Program-made: the position numbers and the translations under genes
Notes under the pieces: generated by a model
Told to the model about the DNA's origin: nothing
Seen by the model: only the letters and a program-made list of their open reading frames with translations
Database searches by the model: none
Source: Nitrospira sp. UBA6493
Lineage (GTDB): Bacteria; Nitrospirota; Nitrospiria; Nitrospirales; Nitrospiraceae
Direction: 5' to 3'
Length of the DNA: 29,934 bases
NCBI GenBank assembly: GCA_002435325.1
Contig: DJMJ01000011.1
Coordinates: 1-29,934, forward strand
Shown here: positions 1 through 7,419 of the stretch, in pieces
How the letters are laid out: every line of letters begins with the position of its first letter
Numbering within the stretch: the stretch's first letter is position 1

Positions 1-113
1 GATTTCCAGATGGCTCGACAGGTGCACGATTGGCCAATGAGGAGGAGGCCGATGTGCGGAAGGGGGGCCTAGGGGCAATGGGGAGTGAATTGGTGCATTG
101 ACCCTCAGAGACT

Positions 114-1175
114 GTGTCCGCTAAGATGCGCCCTCTTATGACGACCTATCGCGATGCCGGTGTCGATATTGATGCGGGAGACGAGTTCGTCGATCGCATC
201 AAACCGCTTGTCCGCTCGACCTTTCGCCCGGAAGTCCTCACGGATTTGGGCGGGTTTGGTGGGCTGTTCCGCCTCCAGGCGAAGAAATACGAGGATCCGG
301 TGTTGGTCTCCGGGACCGACGGCGTCGGCACCAAGCTCAAAGTGGCCTTCATGATGGACCGCCACGACACTGTTGGGATCGACCTGGTGGCGATGTGCGT
401 GAACGATATTGCCGTCAGTGGCGCCGAGCCGTTGTTTTTCCTCGATTACTTTGCAACAGGCAAACTCTCCATTGCGCAGGCGCAGGATGTGGTGAAGGGG
501 ATTGCCGAAGGATGCCGTCAGGCGGGTTGTGCGCTCATTGGAGGCGAGACCGCCGAAATGCCCTCCATGTATGCCGCTGGGGAGTACGATCTGGCAGGGT
601 TTGCCGTGGGCGTGGTGGATCGGCCGAAGATCATCGATGGCCGCACGATTGTCCCAGGCGATGTTATCATCGGTCTGGCCTCATCCGGTTTGCATAGCAA
701 CGGCTACTCACTGGCCAGGCGGGTGTTGTTCGATCAGGCGAAACTAACTGGTTCCAGCCGGGTCCCGGAATTGACGGCCACCGTCGGCGAAGCGCTGCTG
801 GTGCCGACTCGAATTTATGCCAAGCAGATTCTCACGCTCATTCAGGAGCAGCCCATCAAGGGCATTGCGCATATCACCGGCGGAGGCATTACGGAGAATC
901 TCCCGCGCGTGTTTCCCGCCGGGGTGCGGGCGCGCATTCACCGTGACCGCTGGCCTGTGCCGCCGATTTGCTCGCTGATCCGCCGGCTCGGTTCGGTGGA
1001 CCGTGAGGAAATGTATCGCGTGTTCAACATGGGGATCGGGTTAATCCTCGTGGTGCCTGCTGCGTCAGCCGATACGGTGATGGCCAGGGCGCAGGCGCTT
1101 GGTGATCAAGGGTATCTCATCGGCGAGATCGTGGCGGCCAAGGACAATGAGCCGCAGGTGGAGTATGTCGGCTAG
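114..1175 (+). CDS. purM: Phosphoribosylformylglycinamidine cyclo-ligase (AIR synthetase)
   Basis: PurM closes the imidazole ring of 5-aminoimidazole ribonucleotide from FGAM using ATP, the fifth step of de novo purine synthesis, in the cytoplasm. The 353-residue product has the usual family length. It shows the N-terminal YRDAGVDIDAG block, the GFGGLF segment, the nucleotide-binding SGTDGVGTKLK motif, the GGETAEMP motif near residue 145 and HITGGGITENLPR in the C-terminal half. The start is uncertain: GTG at 114 gives the longest form, while ATG at 126 or 138 would trim 4 or 8 residues, and none has a convincing ribosome binding site. The gene overlaps purN by 11 bases, so the two are surely co-transcribed and probably translationally coupled. 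Identity is firm; only the start is open. Confidence 0.96.
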   Translation: MSAKMRPLMTTYRDAGVDIDAGDEFVDRIKPLVRSTFRPEVLTDLGGFGGLFRLQAKKYEDPVLVSGTDGVGTKLKVAFMMDRHDTVGIDLVAMCVNDIAVSGAEPLFFLDYFATGKLSIAQAQDVVKGIAEGCRQAGCALIGGETAEMPSMYAAGEYDLAGFAVGVVDRPKIIDGRTIVPGDVIIGLASSGLHSNGYSLARRVLFDQAKLTGSSRVPELTATVGEALLVPTRIYAKQILTLIQEQPIKGIAHITGGGITENLPRVFPAGVRARIHRDRWPVPPICSLIRRLGSVDREEMYRVFNMGIGLILVVPAASADTVMARAQALGDQGYLIGEIVAAKDNEPQVEYVG

Positions 1176-1839
1176 CCGCATCTCTCCGCTCCGGGTGGCC
1201 GTGCTGGCTTCTGGGCGCGGATCCAATCTCCAAGCTGTCATCGATGCAATCGAAGCCAAGCAGGTGCAGGCCACGATCGTGGCTGTCATCAGCAATAAAA
1301 AAAATGCCGTGGCGCTTGAACGGGCGCGAAAATACGCCATTAAAGATATCTTCGTTGATCCTAAGCCGTTTGCCGGACAGCCCGACAGCCGGGAAGCCTA
1401 TGATCGGGCGTTGTTGGCCCTGCTGCAGGAACTCGATGCCGAGTTGGTGCTGCTGGCCGGATATATGAAGATCGTGACGGGCGTATTGGTCAACGCCTAT
1501 GCGAATCGGATGATGAATATCCATCCGTCGCTGCTGCCGTCGTTTCCCGGTTTGGATGTCCAGAAGAAGGCGATCGAATGGGGCTGCAAGCTGGCAGGTT
1601 GCACGGTGCATTTTGTGACGGAGGGCGTGGACGAAGGTCCGATCATCGTGCAGGCCGCGGTGCCGATTCTGGATCATGATACACCGGATTCCCTGGCGGC
1701 ACGGATTCTTGAGCAGGAGCACAAGATCTATCCGCGCGCCGTGCAACTATTTGCCGAGGGGCGTCTGCGGGTTGACGGACGGCGGGTTTTCATCGACCAG
1801 GCGGTGCCGGTCGGTGAGGCGGTTATTAGTCCGTCGTAA
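1165..1839 (+). CDS. purN: Phosphoribosylglycinamide formyltransferase (GAR transformylase)
   Basis: PurN transfers the formyl group of 10-formyltetrahydrofolate to glycinamide ribonucleotide, the third step of purine synthesis. The 224-residue product carries the phosphate-binding GRGSNLQA loop near residue 17 and the catalytic trio Asn118, His120 (MNIHPSLLPSFPG) and Asp156 (DEGPII), with the same relative spacing as in the E. coli enzyme. I chose ATG 1165 because it lies just behind a GGTGGAG ribosome binding site inside the end of purM and gives a normal N-terminus; the frame stays open upstream to 1099, but that part overlaps purM and looks unlike the family. It is the second gene of a purM-purN operon. 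Confidence 0.96.
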   Translation: MSASRISPLRVAVLASGRGSNLQAVIDAIEAKQVQATIVAVISNKKNAVALERARKYAIKDIFVDPKPFAGQPDSREAYDRALLALLQELDAELVLLAGYMKIVTGVLVNAYANRMMNIHPSLLPSFPGLDVQKKAIEWGCKLAGCTVHFVTEGVDEGPIIVQAAVPILDHDTPDSLAARILEQEHKIYPRAVQLFAEGRLRVDGRRVFIDQAVPVGEAVISPS

Positions 1840-1886
1840 CGTTTGTATAGAGCGAAGTTCTGCTAGAGACTCACGAAGCGCTTGTG

Positions 1887-1892
1887 TATAAT
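1887..1892 (+). promoter_or_regulatory. Candidate -10 box upstream of tRNA-Ala
   Basis: A perfect TATAAT lies in the gap between purN and the tRNA, about 120 bases before the tRNA 5' end. No good -35 hexamer sits 16-18 bases upstream. The context TTGTGTATAAT recurs exactly in front of htpX (minus strand, 11476-11481), which makes it more believable as a promoter element. Confidence 0.35.
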
Positions 1893-2013
1893 GCAGCCGT
1901 CCGGGGATGCGAGCCACACATCCTCCCCGTTCTCTTTCCGCAGTTGAGAGTCTGCGCGCTGGTGCGCGGCGAACCCTGCGGAGTTTTCGGCTTGCATATC
2001 CGGTTCCCAGGGT

Positions 2014-2089
2014 GGGGGGCTAGCTCAGTTGGGAGAGCACTACGTTCGCAACGTAGGGGTCGCGGGTTCAACTCCCGTGCCCTCCACCA
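2014..2089 (+). tRNA. tRNA-Ala, anticodon CGC
   Basis: The 76 bases fold into a full cloverleaf. The acceptor stem GGGGGGC pairs with GCCCTCC (one G-U), the D stem is GCTC/GAGC, the anticodon stem CTACG/CGTAG encloses the loop TTCGCAA with anticodon CGC at 2047-2049, and the T arm carries GTTCAACTC. The 3' CCA is encoded at 2087-2089. CGC reads the alanine codon GCG, a common codon in this GC-rich DNA. Confidence 0.96.
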
Positions 2090-2169
2090 AATTCTTTTCC
2101 TTCGAAATCTTCCCTGAATATCCTGATTTAATTATGAATCTGTCGTGTGCCTGCGTGTCAGGTACAGCC

Positions 2170-2499
2170 CTACCGGTACATCACGGTGACGCGGATTAAG
2201 AAGTCTTCCAGCTGAGCGGTGTATCGCTCAATGGCTGGCTGATCCCGCCGTCCGGCGGCCATTTCCATCGCGCCGCCGATCTCGCTGATGGCTTGAAATC
2301 CATAGCCGCCGCCGTCTCCCTTCATACGATGTCCAAGGATACCGATGGCATCAAAGTCTTTTTCCGCGAGGGCGGTGCGGATTGTGTGCAGGTCGTTCCG
2401 GCGATTCGCGAGAAACGTAGGGACGATGTCTTGAAGGTCGGCACCGATGTGGACCGTGATAGGTTCAGGCGATCCCGGCCCTGGTGTTTGTCCGATCAT
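2170..2499 (-). CDS. Hpt (histidine phosphotransfer) domain protein
   Basis: This small all-helical protein of about 109 residues should carry phosphate between receiver domains in a phosphorelay. The Hpt signature is GHRMKGDGGGYGF, with phospho-accepting His57 followed by Lys60-Gly61, flanked by amphipathic helices. I chose ATG at 2499 because it makes a classic ATGA overlap with the stop of the upstream hybrid kinase and has AAGGGA nine bases before it; an in-frame ATG at 2517 would add six residues. It is the last gene of the 6475-2170 signalling operon. The natural partners are the two receiver domains of the hybrid kinase just upstream. The role is inferred from motif and context. Confidence 0.86.
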   Translation of the reverse strand: MIGQTPGPGSPEPITVHIGADLQDIVPTFLANRRNDLHTIRTALAEKDFDAIGILGHRMKGDGGGYGFQAISEIGGAMEMAAGRRDQPAIERYTAQLEDFLIRVTVMYR

Positions 2500-4766
2500 G
2501 TTCGTTGTCCCTTGCATGCGTGGAGGACCTCGATGAGGGTTTGTTTCTTAACCGGTTTCGTGATGTGCGTGTTACATCCGGCTTCGAAGATCTTCGCGGC
2601 TTCTTCTTTGAGGGCCAGAGCGGTCAGCGCAATGACGGGGGTCGGGGGGAGGTCCTGCTCTCGTTCCCATCGGCGAATGGCTTTGGTCGCGGTCAAGCCG
2701 TCCATGATCGGCATCTGCATGTCCATGAAGAGTACGTCGTAGTGTCCCTGTTTGAATTTTTCGACGCCGATTGCCCCGTTATCGGCGATTTCCAACTGGT
2801 GGGGCGTCTGTTTGAGATACGAACGAATCAATAGCTGGTTATCGGGCGAATCTTCCACGAGCAGGATGCGGAGTTTACCGGCTGAGGGGGCCGGCGGAGC
2901 GTCGGCGATCTCAGTTGGAGGCGGAGGGGTGCCTTTTGTGCGCCCCAGCGCCATTCCGATGGTTTGAAAAAGGTCCGATCGTCGCAGCGGTTTGACTAAG
3001 TAGCCTCCCAGTCCTAAATCGTAGGTGCGGGCAATGTCGTCCGCCCAATGGTCCGATGTCAGCATGATGACGGTGAGTCCGGTTCGCATGGGCGAATCAT
3101 TGATGGCTTCCGCCACGGCGAATCCATTCATGCCCGGCATCCAGCAATCCAACAGTAACAGTTCATAGGGAGTGCCGGCTTCCGTGGCGCGGTGCAGCTC
3201 TGCCAAGCCTGATGATCCATTTTCGGCCTCAGCGACGTGGGCACCCCAGGCCGTGAGTGATTCGCGTAGGATCAGGCGGTTGGTGGGGTGATCGTCCACG
3301 ATTAAGGTGCGCACGCCGGAGAGGTTGATCGCGGGTACGGGATTGTCCGTTGTGGGGTGTGACTGAATCTGGAATGCCAGGGTGCAATAAAATGTGCTGC
3401 CGACGCCCAGAGTGCTTTCTCCCCAGATGCGGCCCTTCATTCGTTCAGCCAGATGCCGGGAGATGGCCAGCCCCAGGCCGGTTCCGCCGTAGTGTCTGGC
3501 GGTCGAACTGTGGGCTTGGGTGAAGCTGTCGAAGATGGCTTGCAACTTGTCGGCGGGGATGCCGATGCCGGTGTCACGGACGGCGAATTGAATGGTGCCC
3601 GGTACCGATGATTCCGGGTCATTGGTGATGCTGACGATGACAGCGCCTGTATCGGTGAATTTCAAGGCATTTCCGATCAGATTAATAAGAATCTGTGTGA
3701 GTCGATGGGGGTCGCCAATAAGGGCACAGGGGACGTCCGGGGCGAGATGGCAGGCGAGTTCGACGCTCTTTTCACTGGCCCGCATGGCGAGGATTTCAAT
3801 GGCCCGGTCGAGGACTTCATTGAGATCGAAGTCGATGGATTCCAGCGTCAGGTGGCCGGATTCAACTTTGGATAGGTCCAGAATATCGTTGATGAGATTC
3901 AGGAGATTCCCGCCGGCTCGGCGAAAGATACGCAGATACTTGCGCTGTTCCGGCGTTAGGTGGGTTTCCCATAGCAGATCGGCCATGCCGATTATCGCAT
4001 TCATCGGGGTGCGAATTTCATGGCTCATGCTGGCAAGAAATTCGCTCTTGGCCTGGCTGGCCACTTCGGCTGCGTCTTTCGCCACGCGGAGGGCCTGCTC
4101 AACCTTGTACCGCTCGGCGGTTTCCATAGCCAATGTTGCCATGGTGGCAATGGAACTCACTAAATGCTCTTCGTGCTGCGCCCAGCGGCGTGGCCCTCCC
4201 ACGTGTTCGGCACACACGATTCCAACAGTCTGTCCTTTTTGTTTAATTGGGGCCGTCAGGGTTGCCCCGATGTTGTGTGGAGCCAGATAGCCCGTGGCTA
4301 ATTCTTTGGTGCGGGGATCTTGCTGGGCATCGCAGGCTGAAAGGGCCGGCTCATCGGTAGCTAAGGCGTTGAAATAGATTGGGTGCTCGGTGGCACGTAG
4401 TTTCATATTTACGTGATGGCTGCGAGAAGGCATGTCGTAGCGATCGATCAGTGTCAGGGCCTGGCGGTCATGGTCGAAGAGCCAGATTCCGGTGCGCGCG
4501 ACGTTGAGCAGCGCTCCGCAGGACTCAGTGATGGCTTGGCAGGCGAGGGGCAGATCGCCGCTGGTGAGGGCGTCGCTTTGAGCCAATCGTCTCAAGGCAT
4601 CCTGGTATTGATTGAGCACTGTCCAGGGATTGTTGAGGAGCGAAGGCGAAGAATCATTGGCGGAGTCGGAGTGTGGTTGCGCTATCTGTGCGGCTGCGAA
4701 TTTTCTGGACGAATCTTGCCGTGTGAGGCGGTGCGGTCGTGGCATGTTAGTGTGCCCAGCTCCCAT
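2496..4766 (-). CDS. GAF-containing hybrid histidine kinase with two receiver domains
   Basis: The 756-residue protein has a GAF-type sensor (about 55-220, with LTAPIKQKGQTVGIVCAEH), a HisKA domain with phospho-acceptor His249 in MSHEIRTPMNAIIG, and a HATPase_c domain with its N box near 362 (NLIGNALKF) and glycine boxes DTGIGIP and GGTGLGL. Two receiver domains follow, with phospho-acceptors Asp540 (LLLLDCWMPG) and Asp682 (LFMDMQMPIMDG). No membrane segment is seen, so it is probably a soluble cytoplasmic sensor; the GAF ligand cannot be predicted. This architecture normally works with a separate Hpt protein, and one is encoded directly downstream with overlapping start and stop. The start is set at ATG 4766; ATG 4745 is possible, and neither has a clear ribosome binding site. 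Confidence 0.93.
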   Translation of the reverse strand: MGAGHTNMPRPHRLTRQDSSRKFAAAQIAQPHSDSANDSSPSLLNNPWTVLNQYQDALRRLAQSDALTSGDLPLACQAITESCGALLNVARTGIWLFDHDRQALTLIDRYDMPSRSHHVNMKLRATEHPIYFNALATDEPALSACDAQQDPRTKELATGYLAPHNIGATLTAPIKQKGQTVGIVCAEHVGGPRRWAQHEEHLVSSIATMATLAMETAERYKVEQALRVAKDAAEVASQAKSEFLASMSHEIRTPMNAIIGMADLLWETHLTPEQRKYLRIFRRAGGNLLNLINDILDLSKVESGHLTLESIDFDLNEVLDRAIEILAMRASEKSVELACHLAPDVPCALIGDPHRLTQILINLIGNALKFTDTGAVIVSITNDPESSVPGTIQFAVRDTGIGIPADKLQAIFDSFTQAHSSTARHYGGTGLGLAISRHLAERMKGRIWGESTLGVGSTFYCTLAFQIQSHPTTDNPVPAINLSGVRTLIVDDHPTNRLILRESLTAWGAHVAEAENGSSGLAELHRATEAGTPYELLLLDCWMPGMNGFAVAEAINDSPMRTGLTVIMLTSDHWADDIARTYDLGLGGYLVKPLRRSDLFQTIGMALGRTKGTPPPPTEIADAPPAPSAGKLRILLVEDSPDNQLLIRSYLKQTPHQLEIADNGAIGVEKFKQGHYDVLFMDMQMPIMDGLTATKAIRRWEREQDLPPTPVIALTALALKEEAAKIFEAGCNTHITKPVKKQTLIEVLHACKGQRT

Positions 4767-4790
4767 CCGGAATGTGGCGCGCGCACTCGA

Positions 4791-5792
4791 CTAATCGCGG
4801 CTCTCGTGTACGAGGGGCAACCGTCCCGCTGATTTGGCCCGGTTGCGTCCTTCCTGCTTCGCTTGATAGAGGGCTTGATCGGCCGCCTTGATCAAATCCG
4901 TCGGCGAGGCCTGACGAGTCGGAATCATGGTGGCATAGCCGACACTGATGGTCACTTGCGTTCCGTCGGTGTGGGTGATGTTCAATGATTCAACGCGCTG
5001 GCGAAGGCTTTCAGCGATTTGCGAGGCCCCCTCAAGACCGGTTCCCGGCAGGACGATGACAAATTCGTCACCGCCATAACGGGCAACCAGGTCGCCTGGA
5101 CGATTGACGGTGCCGGAGATGGCGGTGGCGATCTGCTTGATGCATTCGTCTCCGGCGGTATGCCCTTTGGTGTCGTTGTAGGTCTTAAACCGGTCGATAT
5201 CGAACATGATGAGCGAGATCGGGGTCGATTCGCGTGTGGCGCGTCGCCATTCTTGATCGAGAAAATCGTCGAACTGACGGCGGTTGGTAATGCCGGTGAG
5301 CCCGTCGAGGCAGGAGAGCCGCAACAGCATTTGATTGGCTTCCTGCAACTGGCGCATGACTTCCAGCAGTTCCTGTTCCCGTGCGCGCCGGCGGGCGATC
5401 TCGTGGACGAGGCGGAGGACGGATCGGACTCGGGTGAGCAATTCGATTTTGTTGATCGGTTTCGCGACGTAGTCCATGGCGCCGGCGGCAAAGGCCAGCT
5501 GGAGTTCGACGGGGTCGGTCTTGACGGTCACCATGATGATGGGGGTGTCGCGGAACCGGTCGTTCGCTTTGATCTGCCGACAGGCTTCGATGCCGTTCAT
5601 GGACGGCATCGAAATATCCAGCAGCATCAGGTCCACGCGCGCGACCGTTTGTTTGCCGTCGTTGAGGCCGATCAATTCGAAGGCGTGGGCCGCAGAGTCG
5701 GCGACGAAGATCTGTTCGTATCCCGCGGTCGAGAGAATCGACTGGAGCAAGGCTCGTTCGTCAGCTGAGTCGTCGATAATCAGAATGCCCAT
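4791..5792 (-). CDS. Response regulator with GGDEF domain (diguanylate cyclase)
   Basis: The 333-residue protein joins a receiver domain (1-125; phosphorylated Asp59 in LMLLDISMP, conserved Lys111) to a GGDEF domain (about 160-325) through a short coiled-coil-like linker. The active-site motif is intact (RYGGDEF, GGDEF at 240-244). The product-inhibition I-site RxxD is present as RPGD at 231-234, exactly five residues before GGDEF. It should make cyclic di-GMP from two GTP when its receiver is phosphorylated, and be feedback-limited. It is the second gene of the minus-strand signalling operon, 24 bases before the hybrid kinase, so it is a likely output of that relay. Confidence 0.94.
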   Translation of the reverse strand: MGILIIDDSADERALLQSILSTAGYEQIFVADSAAHAFELIGLNDGKQTVARVDLMLLDISMPSMNGIEACRQIKANDRFRDTPIIMVTVKTDPVELQLAFAAGAMDYVAKPINKIELLTRVRSVLRLVHEIARRRAREQELLEVMRQLQEANQMLLRLSCLDGLTGITNRRQFDDFLDQEWRRATRESTPISLIMFDIDRFKTYNDTKGHTAGDECIKQIATAISGTVNRPGDLVARYGGDEFVIVLPGTGLEGASQIAESLRQRVESLNITHTDGTQVTISVGYATMIPTRQASPTDLIKAADQALYQAKQEGRNRAKSAGRLPLVHESRD

Positions 5793-5836
5793 GAATGGGA
5801 TATGCCCTGGGTGAATAGCCGAGGAAATCGTATCAG

Positions 5837-6475
5837 CTAGTCTTGGTAAACACCAGGATAAAGCTTCTTAATGCAAGGCTGACAGAGGCCATGGCTGAAT
5901 TCGGCCTCGGAATGGTCGCTTAAATATTCTTCGAGCTGCTGCCAAAACCCGCCGTCGTTGCGGATTTTCTTGCACGATGCGCAGATGGGAATGAGTCCGC
6001 GAAGGACTTTGACTTCTTTCAAGGCGCGCTGGAGCTCGTCATTGCTTCTGCGAAGCTCCCGCTCCCGCTCTTTGCGGCAGTCCATTTCCTGCTTGAGCGC
6101 CAAGGCGGAAGAGACCCGGGCGAGCAGTTCTACGCTTTTGACGGGTTTGTTGATGTAATCCATCGCGCCGGCGGCAAAGGCCTCTTTGAGGTTGCCGAGA
6201 TCGTTGTTGGCGGTGACCATGATGATGGGAATGTCGCGGAGATGTTCCGCTTGTTTCAGTTGGCGGCAGGCTGACACTCCATCAAGGTCCGGCATCAGGA
6301 CATCCATGAGAATGAGGTCGATGTGTGTCGGCGGCTCCGATCCCGTGAGGTTGAGCGCCGTGAACGCCGCCTGCGCGGAGTCGGCAGCAAGTACATCGGT
6401 ATGTCCGGCTTTGGTCAGCAATGACCGAAGCAGGAGATGTTGGTCCGGGGAGTCATCGACGATGAGGATAGCCAT
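5837..6475 (-). CDS. Response regulator with C-terminal four-cysteine (zinc-type) domain
   Basis: The 212-residue protein begins with a receiver domain (acidic pocket IVDDSP, phospho-acceptor Asp58 in LILMDVLMP, Lys in NKPVKS). A coiled-coil linker of about 25 charged residues follows, then a short tail with two CxxC pairs: Cys165/Cys168 (ICASCKK) and Cys198/Cys201 (HGLCQPC). This tail is familiar at the C-termini of many receiver and PAS proteins; it looks like a metal-binding ribbon, but its job is not established as far as I know. There is no DNA-binding or enzymatic output domain. It is the first gene of the operon that continues with the diguanylate cyclase, hybrid kinase and Hpt protein. 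Confidence 0.9.
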   Translation of the reverse strand: MAILIVDDSPDQHLLLRSLLTKAGHTDVLAADSAQAAFTALNLTGSEPPTHIDLILMDVLMPDLDGVSACRQLKQAEHLRDIPIIMVTANNDLGNLKEAFAAGAMDYINKPVKSVELLARVSSALALKQEMDCRKERERELRRSNDELQRALKEVKVLRGLIPICASCKKIRNDGGFWQQLEEYLSDHSEAEFSHGLCQPCIKKLYPGVYQD

Positions 6476-6564
6476 AGCACTCTCTTAACGGATCCATTCC
6501 GGAGAAAATAAAATTGTGGACAGTCTGCACGTCGGGTATCGGTTGAGTATAGCAAACCTGTGGG

Positions 6565-7011
6565 TTATTGCAGTTTGGCTCGCACGAGATCGCTGATTTG
6601 CTTTCCATCGGCCGGCTGTCCAGCTAAGCGGGCCATGACAGCTTTCATCACGGCGCCCATCTCTTTCAACGAGCGAGCGCCCGATTCCGCGATGACGCTC
6701 TCGACGATGTCTGCCAGTTGTTGAGGGGAGAGAGCTTGCGGCAGATAGGCCTCGATTATGGTGATTTCCTGGCGCTCTTTGGCGGCCAGCTCCGTGCGCT
6801 GGGCTTTCTCAAACTGTTCGATAGATTCCCGCCGCTGCTTGATGAGCGTTGTCATGATCCTGCTCATGTCCGCATCATCTAGATCCTTTCTGAGTTCGAC
6901 TTCCTTATTCAAGATCGCGGCCTTGATCATACGGATGACGTCCATCCGGAGCTGGTCTCTGGCCTTCATGGCTACCTTTAGGTCTTCAGTCAGCCGATCG
7001 CGTAACGACAT
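6565..7011 (-). CDS. GatB/YqeY domain protein
   Basis: The 148-residue product is a typical stand-alone YqeY protein, related to the C-terminal domain of the GatB subunit of tRNA-dependent amidotransferase. It starts MSLRDRLTEDLKVAMKARD and shows the family blocks RMIKAAILNKEVE, YLPQALS and the C-terminal KQISDLVRAKLQ. I chose ATG 7011, preceded by GAGGTG; the frame is open up to 7119 but the extra residues do not look like the family. The cellular role of YqeY proteins is unclear (tRNA binding is suggested by the GatB relation). It appears to be a single-gene unit, divergent from the lipoprotein gene at 7201. Confidence 0.9.
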   Translation of the reverse strand: MSLRDRLTEDLKVAMKARDQLRMDVIRMIKAAILNKEVELRKDLDDADMSRIMTTLIKQRRESIEQFEKAQRTELAAKERQEITIIEAYLPQALSPQQLADIVESVIAESGARSLKEMGAVMKAVMARLAGQPADGKQISDLVRAKLQ

Positions 7012-7200
7012 GGTCACCTCAATGAAAGAGCGTCTGCGTGTGAGCGAAGGATACCCCGCCATCACAGTTGAGTCAATGAAATGGCGGTCATGGTATTCAT
7101 CAATCAGGGGGCGTATCATGCAGCATGCGGTTCAGAATTCCTGAGGGGGGGGAGGACTGGCTAGGGCATATCGCCCATGTCTTTTGAGGAGGAGGCGCCA

Positions 7201-7419
7201 ATGACGCGTCGAATGCAGCGTTCATCAGGAAGTACGGCGGCTGTGGCGGCGAGTGTGTGGACGTTGTGCCTGATAGGGATGAGCGGCTGTGCCAGTGAGC
7301 CGCCCAAGCCTGCGGTCGCGGTTAGGCCGGATCAGGTGCGTGGACATGCGGATAAAACATTCGAGAAATTGAAACAGGAAGAGCAGGGGCGGCCAGCCGA
7401 TTCGGCAATGCCTCGCTAG
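7201..7419 (+). CDS. Small predicted lipoprotein, unknown function
   Basis: This 72-residue product has a basic N-terminus (MTRRMQRSSG), a hydrophobic stretch and a lipobox-like end IGMSGC with candidate lipidated Cys30. A short proline- and charge-rich mature region of about 42 residues follows. ATG 7201 is favoured over ATG 7177 because a strong GAGGAGG ribosome binding site lies just before it. I recognise no family. The mature part is too short for an enzyme; a structural or accessory role in the envelope is all that can be inferred. Its stop codon shares the palindrome CTAG with the stop of the convergent MFS gene. Confidence 0.7.
   Translation: MTRRMQRSSGSTAAVAASVWTLCLIGMSGCASEPPKPAVAVRPDQVRGHADKTFEKLKQEEQGRPADSAMPR

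Noticed and set aside
3..101. Possible 3' end of a gene upstream of purM (open frame ending in TGA at 99-101)
   Set aside because: Only about 32 codons are visible, the residues match nothing I know, and another frame is also open to 72. There is too little to call it.
1117..1746. Long open frame (209 codons) antisense to purN
   Set aside because: It is a shadow of the GC-rich purN gene; its product is full of His and Arg without domain character.
3592..4290. Long open frame antisense to the hybrid histidine kinase
   Set aside because: The kinase frame has all conserved motifs, and the antisense product is low-complexity Arg/Ser-rich.
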